From an uncultured Carnobacterium sp. (GTDB lineage Bacteria > Bacillota > Bacilli > Lactobacillales > Aerococcaceae), in assembly GCA_937967765.1 (NCBI GenBank), contig CALCML010000305.1:1-10233 (forward strand): DNA of 10,233 nucleotides, written 5' to 3'. Positions 7,010-10,233 of the stretch are shown in pieces. A program made the translations under genes and the position numbers. Within the stretch, counting starts at the first letter, position 1. Every line of letters starts with the position of its first letter. The notes below the pieces were generated by a model. The model saw nothing but the letters and a program-made list of their open reading frames with translations. It made no database searches and was not told where the DNA came from.

Positions 7010-7495
7010 TTATGATTCTTTAAGATATGCTTTCAATGCTTCAAGGAGCTCATCGCTGCTAGAAACAATCTCACCACGAAGCTTCACAAGTCCCGCTGTA
7101 TAAAGGTTTACGTAGCTAAATTGGGACTCTGCTACTTCTTGTAAAGCCTCTAATTTTTGAGGATTATCTGCCCCTTGTTGACGGCTGTCTGTGTATAATC
7201 CAAGAATCGGCATATCCGCATGGTACGCTACTCCAATTTCACTGGCAACACCGACGTCAATCACTGCACCATCTAAAACAGCAATCATTAAGTCTGATTC
7301 TAATAAGGCATCAGTATCATATTGGGCAATCATTGTAGAATCTGCATAAGAACTCTTGTCGTTAATCGCCATTTGTTCTTGTGGTAAGTACACCTCTACC
7401 CCTGGGAACTGGTTACGAATTTTTTCTACGAGTACTTTGTTAAAGGCTAATTCCATTTCTGAGAATAATGGACTTGCAAAATAAATTTTTGTCAT
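7010..7495 (-). CDS. Nucleoside 2-deoxyribosyltransferase family protein
   Basis: A 161-residue cytoplasmic enzyme of the nucleoside deoxyribosyltransferase family, which moves 2-deoxyribose between purine and pyrimidine bases in nucleoside salvage. The N-terminal KIYFASPLFSEME (3-15) matches the IYxAxPLF substrate loop. The active-site block is VLDGAVIDVGVASEIGVAY (73-91), with D75, D80 and the expected nucleophile E86. LGLYTDSRQQG (98-108) is the usual family element after it. Length is typical (about 150-170). The ATG at 7495 has GAGGAGGT 7 bases upstream. It follows the ABC-F terminator by about 40 bases, and I see no convincing promoter in that gap, so readthrough or a weak promoter must serve it. 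No terminator separates it from the 3D-domain gene. A hydrolase of modified deoxynucleotides from the same superfamily is the alternative. Confidence 0.87.
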   Translation of the reverse strand: MTKIYFASPLFSEMELAFNKVLVEKIRNQFPGVEVYLPQEQMAINDKSSYADSTMIAQYDTDALLESDLMIAVLDGAVIDVGVASEIGVAYHADMPILGLYTDSRQQGADNPQKLEALQEVAESQFSYVNLYTAGLVKLRGEIVSSSDELLEALKAYLKES

Positions 7496-7537
7496 TTGAA
7501 TACCTCCTCTAATAACCTTATCCTACACTAATTCCAG

Positions 7538-7571
7538 CAAAAAGACCAGAAGACTTTAACGCTTCTGGTCT
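7538..7571 (-). terminator. Terminator of the ABC-F gene
   Basis: A perfect 10-bp stem, AGACCAGAAG/CTTCTGGTCT (7571-7562 with 7552-7543), with a 9-base loop and five Ts, starts 9 bases after the stop codon. Confidence 0.92.
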
Positions 7572-7580
7572 AATAAATGA

Positions 7581-9206
7581 TTAATTGTATAAAGCATCTA
7601 CACGTGCTTGAACAGCCTCATCTTCAAGGAACTCATCATAAGTAGAGCCAAGACGGTCCACAATGCCTTTTGGTCCGATTTCGATAATGCGGTTTGCTGT
7701 TGTTTGAATGAACTCGTGGTCATGACTTGAGAATAGTAATGAACCTTTGAAGGCGATTAAGCCATCATTCAATGCAGTGATTGATTCTAAGTCTAAGTGG
7801 TTTGTTGGGTCGTCTAAGATTAATACGTTTGCTTTTGATAGCATTAATTTAGATAACATACAACGCACTTTTTCTCCCCCTGAAAGAACCGTTACTTGTT
7901 TCATAACATCGTCTCCAGAGAATAACATACGACCTAAGAAGCTACGTAAGAATGTGTTGTCTTGTTCTTCTACTGGTGCGTATTGACGTAACCATTCTAA
8001 GATATTTAAGTTCTCATTTGAGAATTCGTCTGTCATATCTTTTGGTAAGTAAGCTTGACTAGTTGTAACACCCCACTTGAATGTACCACTATCTGCTTCC
8101 ATTTCACCTGTTAAGATCTTGAATAATGTTGTAATCGCAATATCTGAACGGCTTAAGAACGCTACTTTATCGTCTTTTGATAATTGGAAGCTTACGTTTT
8201 CGAAAATCACTTCGCCATCAATTGTTTTTGATAAGCCTTCGACTAATAATAAGTCATTACCGATTTCACGCGCTGGAGAGAACCCGACAAACGGGTATTT
8301 ACGGCTAGAAGGTTGAATATCATCCAATGTAATTTTATCCAACATTTTCTTACGAGAAGTCGCTTGTTTTGATTTAGAAGCGTTCGCAGAGAAACGAGCG
8401 ATAAATTCTTGTAACTCTTTGATTTTCTCTTCTTTTTTCGCGTTTTGGTCAGCTAATAATTTCGCAGCTAATTGGCTTGAATGTAACCAGAAATCATAGT
8501 TACCAACGAATAATTTAATCTTACCGAAGTCAACGTCTGCCATATGCGTACATACTTTGTTTAAGAAGTGACGGTCATGGGATACAACAATAACAGTGTT
8601 ATCAAAGTTGATTAAGAACTCTTCTAACCATGCAATTGATTTTGCATCCAAACCGTTTGTAGGTTCGTCTAATAATAGAACGTCTGGTTTACCGAATAAT
8701 GCTTGTGCAAGTAACACTTTAACCTTGTCTGCTTCGACTAATTCACTCATTAATTTATAGTGTTGGTCTTCAGTGATACCTAGTCCTTGTAATAATTGTG
8801 AAGCATCACTTTCAGCTTCCCAACCATTTAATTCAGCAAACTCACCTTCAAGTTCAGCAGCACGAATACCATCTTCATCAGAGAAATCTTCTTTCATGTA
8901 GATAGCGTCTTTCTCTTTCATGATGTCATATAAATGTTTATGTCCCATGATAACTGTATCAATAACGCGTTCATCTTCGAATGCGAAGTGGTCTTGTTTT
9001 AAGACTGTTAAACGTTCATGTGGATCTAAGATAACTTCACCAGTTGTTGGTTGTAATTCCCCAGATAAGATTTTTAGGAAAGTTGATTTTCCGGCACCAT
9101 TCGCACCAATAACCCCATAACAGTTCCCTGGTGTAAAAGTGATGTTTACATCGTCAAATAATTTACGGTCTGAAAATAATAGACTTACATTTTGTACTTT
9201 TAACAT
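7581..9206 (-). CDS. ykpA: ABC-F family ATPase, YkpA/YbiT-like
   Basis: A 541-residue soluble protein with two ABC ATPase domains and no membrane segment; ABC-F proteins act on the ribosome. NBD1 has Walker A GANGAGKST (34-42), Walker B VLLLDEPTN (176-184) and H210. The ABC-F linker (about 240-300) contains RFSANASKSKQATSRKK, typical of this subgroup. NBD2 has signature LSGGEKVRCMLSKLM (441-455), Walker B VLILDDPTNHLD (461-472) and H495. Non-canonical positions: the NBD2 Walker A region reads LSRSDIAITT (351-360), lacking the glycines and with Ile where the Lys would be; the NBD2 Walker B has Asp466 in place of Glu; and the NBD1 signature is MSELVEADKVK (153-163) instead of LSGGE. Start ATG at 9206 with AAAGGAG 7 bases upstream. 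It is monocistronic with its own promoter and terminator. It lacks the features of known antibiotic-resistance ABC-F types, so a translation-factor role is more likely. Confidence 0.95.
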   Translation of the reverse strand: MLKVQNVSLLFSDRKLFDDVNITFTPGNCYGVIGANGAGKSTFLKILSGELQPTTGEVILDPHERLTVLKQDHFAFEDERVIDTVIMGHKHLYDIMKEKDAIYMKEDFSDEDGIRAAELEGEFAELNGWEAESDASQLLQGLGITEDQHYKLMSELVEADKVKVLLAQALFGKPDVLLLDEPTNGLDAKSIAWLEEFLINFDNTVIVVSHDRHFLNKVCTHMADVDFGKIKLFVGNYDFWLHSSQLAAKLLADQNAKKEEKIKELQEFIARFSANASKSKQATSRKKMLDKITLDDIQPSSRKYPFVGFSPAREIGNDLLLVEGLSKTIDGEVIFENVSFQLSKDDKVAFLSRSDIAITTLFKILTGEMEADSGTFKWGVTTSQAYLPKDMTDEFSNENLNILEWLRQYAPVEEQDNTFLRSFLGRMLFSGDDVMKQVTVLSGGEKVRCMLSKLMLSKANVLILDDPTNHLDLESITALNDGLIAFKGSLLFSSHDHEFIQTTANRIIEIGPKGIVDRLGSTYDEFLEDEAVQARVDALYN

Positions 9207-9236
9207 TTCGTTCTCCTTTGTTTTTGAATTCGATTC

Positions 9237-9265
9237 ATTCTATCATACTCTAGCTGTTTTTTAAA
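9237..9265 (-). promoter_or_regulatory. Probable promoter of the ABC-F gene
   Basis: On the minus strand, -35 TTTAAA (4 of 6), a 17-base spacer and -10 TAGAAT (5 of 6) lie about 30 bases before the ATG, downstream of the terminator of the preceding operon. Confidence 0.5.
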
Positions 9266-9289
9266 CCTTTGTACTAACTGTTACACAAA

Positions 9290-9315
9290 ATAAGCTAGTC
9301 TGCTGTAGACTAGCT
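9290..9315 (-). terminator. Terminator of the two-gene HTH operon
   Basis: A 9-bp perfect stem, AGCTAGTCT/AGACTAGCT (9315-9307 with 9301-9293), with a 5-base loop is followed by TATTTTG. It lies 18 bases after the HTH gene stop. The T-run is interrupted, so efficiency may be moderate. Confidence 0.75.
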
Positions 9316-9333
9316 CAAATAGTATTCTGTGTC

Positions 9334-9615
9334 TTACTTTGTAAATTTCAGTTCAACCTTATATCCATTCTTCGCGGCCATTTCGATAATAGTTGATAAG
9401 CGTGGATTCGTTTTCCCTTTTTCTATTGCAGAAATTTTATTTTGTAACAGCTGATTCTCTTCGGCATAGCGACTTTGAGAAAGACCGGTTTCAAGGCGTA
9501 ACTCTACAAGCTGCAATGCAATCTTTTGCTTCGAATATTCTTTATTAAAATCAGATACAAAATTAGGATACGTAGTATTTAACATAGTGTATAATTTCTT
9601 CTGGTATCGTCCCAT
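9334..9615 (-). CDS. Xre-family HTH protein, probable antitoxin/operon repressor
   Basis: A 93-residue protein with a Cro/CI-type helix-turn-helix in its C-terminal two thirds: LVELRLETGLSQSRYAEE (36-53), then LLQNKISAIEKGKTNPRLSTIIEMAAKNG (56-84), ending in YKVELKF, as in HigA-like antitoxins. The frame is open upstream for 37 more codons, but I place the start at the ATG at 9615. A strong AAGGAGG (9631-9625) lies 9 bases before it, and the upstream frame is the shadow of the preceding gene and has GC-rich third positions unlike the local genes. It overlaps the preceding gene by 53 bases, which implies coupled translation. The order (small protein first, HTH second) matches HigBA-type toxin-antitoxin operons. 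It is the likely ligand of the palindrome at 9860-9879. Confidence 0.82.
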   Translation of the reverse strand: MGRYQKKLYTMLNTTYPNFVSDFNKEYSKQKIALQLVELRLETGLSQSRYAEENQLLQNKISAIEKGKTNPRLSTIIEMAAKNGYKVELKFTK

Positions 9616-9823
9616 TTGGTACACCCTCCTTATAGTCTCTTGAAACCTCAAAGCGTAAATACTCCCGTTTATTCTTTCCTGCTCCCCATTTTTCCCAGAC
9701 GGCTGGCGTGAGACCTTCTTCTTCAACGATGGTTAGTACCGCTAATATTTTTACCAATTTATCATAAGGAAGATCTTTAATATCCTCATATTTTGATTCA
9801 CTTATTTCAAATGTTTCTCCCAT
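9563..9823 (-). CDS. Small protein of unknown family, possible toxin partner of the HTH protein
   Basis: I do not recognise this 86-residue protein with certainty. It is acidic at the start (GETFEISESKYEDIKDLP), has a helical segment DKLVKILAVLTIVEEEGL (about 22-39), an aromatic stretch AVWEKWGAGKNKREYLRFEVSRDYKEG (about 42-68), and ends in EEIIHYVKYYVS. The DLPxxKxxKILxxLxxxEEEG pattern is reminiscent of RelE/HigB (Gp49-like) toxins. However, the later ELRxxxxxxRIFFF-type core and basic C-terminus are missing, and the length is below the usual 100-120, so it may be truncated or belong to another family. The start at 9823 is chosen because AGGAGG lies 7 bases upstream. Earlier in-frame ATGs at 9844 and 9829 overlap the -10 box or abut the ribosome site. 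Third positions are AT-rich, as in coding frames nearby. Confidence 0.6.
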   Translation of the reverse strand: MGETFEISESKYEDIKDLPYDKLVKILAVLTIVEEEGLTPAVWEKWGAGKNKREYLRFEVSRDYKEGVPNGTIPEEIIHYVKYYVS

Positions 9824-9842
9824 AAACATCCCTCCTAAACAC

Positions 9843-9848
9843 ATTATA
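9843..9848 (-). promoter_or_regulatory. -10 box of the two-gene HTH operon
   Basis: A perfect TATAAT lies 19 bases before the ATG at 9823. Its -35 position (near TATACG, 9871-9866) is poor and falls inside the palindrome. Transcription from here would start at about 9836-9838, giving an unusually short leader that begins almost at the AGGAGG. Confidence 0.6.
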
Positions 9849-9879
9849 CCGTATAAGGAATATACCGTATACGGTATAT
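9845..9879. promoter_or_regulatory. Operator: perfect 20-bp palindrome plus repeated half-site
   Basis: ATATACCGTATACGGTATAT (9860-9879) is its own exact reverse complement. The 11-base element TATACCGTATA occurs at 9861-9871 and again at 9845-9855, 16 bases apart, and the second copy overlaps the -10 box. This is the layout expected for autoregulation by an HTH antitoxin dimer that blocks RNA polymerase. Confidence 0.82.
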
Positions 9880-9891
9880 CTTACTTTTTAT

Positions 9892-9924
9892 AAAAAAAAT
9901 CCGTAGACAAAATTGCCTACGGAT
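9892..9924 (-). terminator. Terminator of the PhoU-domain gene
   Basis: An 8-bp stem, ATCCGTAG/CTACGGAT (9924-9917 with 9906-9899), with a 10-base loop is followed by seven more Ts on the minus strand. It begins 8 bases after the stop codon and insulates the HTH operon from upstream transcription. Confidence 0.92.
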
Positions 9925-9932
9925 ATAAATTA

Positions 9933-10233
9933 TTATTCAGTTACAATAACCGGACGTTTTAAGCGTTCAACTGTTTCAGAAATATTTCTGAAGTGGTCGC
10001 TGACACGTTCTAAGTTACTTAATAAGTCCATTACGAAAATACCTGATTCAGCAGAAGCAATACCTTTGTTCATACGTTTCATGTATTTATCGCGAACTTC
10101 AATCTTGAGTTTATCAATATCACGTTCGATTTGGATCGCTTGTTGAACTTTATCTTGATCACCAGTTGATAAGGCGTCAATTGAAAGTGCAAACCCTTTT
10201 TGAACTAGGGCGTACAATCCATCTAATTCGTGC
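9933..10233 (-). CDS. PhoU-like domain protein, probably C-terminus of a Na/Pi cotransporter (partial, 5' end beyond the window)
   Basis: The last 99 codons of a longer gene; the frame runs open through the right edge of the window. The sequence is a PhoU-type helical bundle: ALSTGDQDKVQQAIQIERDIDKL, then DKYMKRMNKGIASAESGIFVMDLLSNLERVSDHFRNISETV, and the end RPVIVTE. The LLSNLERVSDHxxNI segment is the family's metal-binding-type repeat. In free-standing PhoU the equivalent is usually ELERIGDHAVNIAE. The spacing KRMNKGxxSxESG..xxDLLSNLER more resembles the cytoplasmic PhoU-like tail of NptA/YjbB-type Na/Pi cotransporters. Either way a role in phosphate uptake or its control is inferred. A terminator directly follows. 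Confidence 0.78.
   Translation of the reverse strand, partial: HELDGLYALVQKGFALSIDALSTGDQDKVQQAIQIERDIDKLKIEVRDKYMKRMNKGIASAESGIFVMDLLSNLERVSDHFRNISETVERLKRPVIVTE

Noticed and set aside
7496..7537. Promoter for the deoxyribosyltransferase gene (TAGGAT as -10).
   Set aside because: No -35 at a usable distance and only 4 of 6 matches in the -10. Not good enough to list, although some promoter or readthrough must exist.
7581..9206. Antibiotic-resistance ABC-F protein (Lsa/Msr/OptrA type).
   Set aside because: The linker motif RFSANASKSKQATSRKK, the short interdomain region and overall resemblance fit the housekeeping YkpA/YbiT group.
9616..9726. Longer HTH protein of 130 residues.
   Set aside because: The extra part is the off-frame reading of the preceding gene with GC-rich third positions. 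A strong AAGGAGG precedes the ATG at 9615.
9824..9844. Start of the small gene at the ATG at 9844 (MCLGGMFMG).
   Set aside because: That ATG overlaps the TATAAT box, lies upstream of the expected transcript start, and contains the AGGAGG that serves the ATG at 9823.
1..10233. CRISPR array, insertion sequence, integrase or prophage genes.
   Set aside because: No regularly spaced repeats, transposase or recombinase motifs, or tRNA attachment sites were found on either strand.

Overview
The window looks like a chromosomal segment of a low-GC Gram-positive bacterium. I infer Lactobacillales, with a Carnobacteriaceae/Granulicatella-like genome as the best guess. The grounds are the AT-rich sequence, strong AGGAGG-type ribosome binding sites, a T-box-controlled hisS-aspS pair, a PcsB-type coiled coil joined to a 3D domain, and a YkpA-type ABC-F protein. 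All recognisable genes lie on the minus strand, so the region is read from high to low coordinates.

Layout in the direction of transcription. At 10233-9933 is the C-terminal end of a PhoU-like protein, probably the tail of a Na/Pi cotransporter, closed by a terminator. At 9880-9290 is a compact two-gene unit resembling a toxin-antitoxin operon. It has a perfect 20-bp palindrome plus repeated half-sites over its promoter, a small unrecognised protein, and an Xre-type HTH protein overlapping it by 53 bases, with its own terminator. At 9265-7538 is a translation-associated ABC-F ATPase with promoter and terminator. At 7495-7010 is a nucleoside 2-deoxyribosyltransferase. At 7006-5787 is a secreted 3D-domain cell-wall protein with a WalR-type site upstream and a terminator directly after its stop. 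At 5758-4855 is a Cof-type HAD phosphatase, a single-gene unit with promoter and terminator. At 4819-1449 is the hisS-aspS operon behind a canonical promoter and a complete T-box leader. The leader carries the specifier GACAC, in which an Asp and a His codon overlap. After aspS, with no terminator in between, come a DeoR-family regulator (1394-627) and the start of trmK (602 to beyond the left edge).

Most of the window is housekeeping: tRNA charging and tRNA modification, ribosome-associated ABC-F, nucleoside salvage, cell-wall turnover and phosphate handling. The less ordinary parts are the two-codon T-box, the predicted WalR control of the 3D protein, the ABC-F protein whose non-canonical residues all fall in one of its two ATP sites, the palindrome-controlled small operon whose first gene I cannot assign, and an exact 20-bp tandem duplication at the aspS stop codon. 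I see no CRISPR array, insertion sequence, tRNA or rRNA gene. The only gene-free stretch longer than 300 bases (4538-4907) is filled by the T-box leader, its promoter and the upstream terminator.
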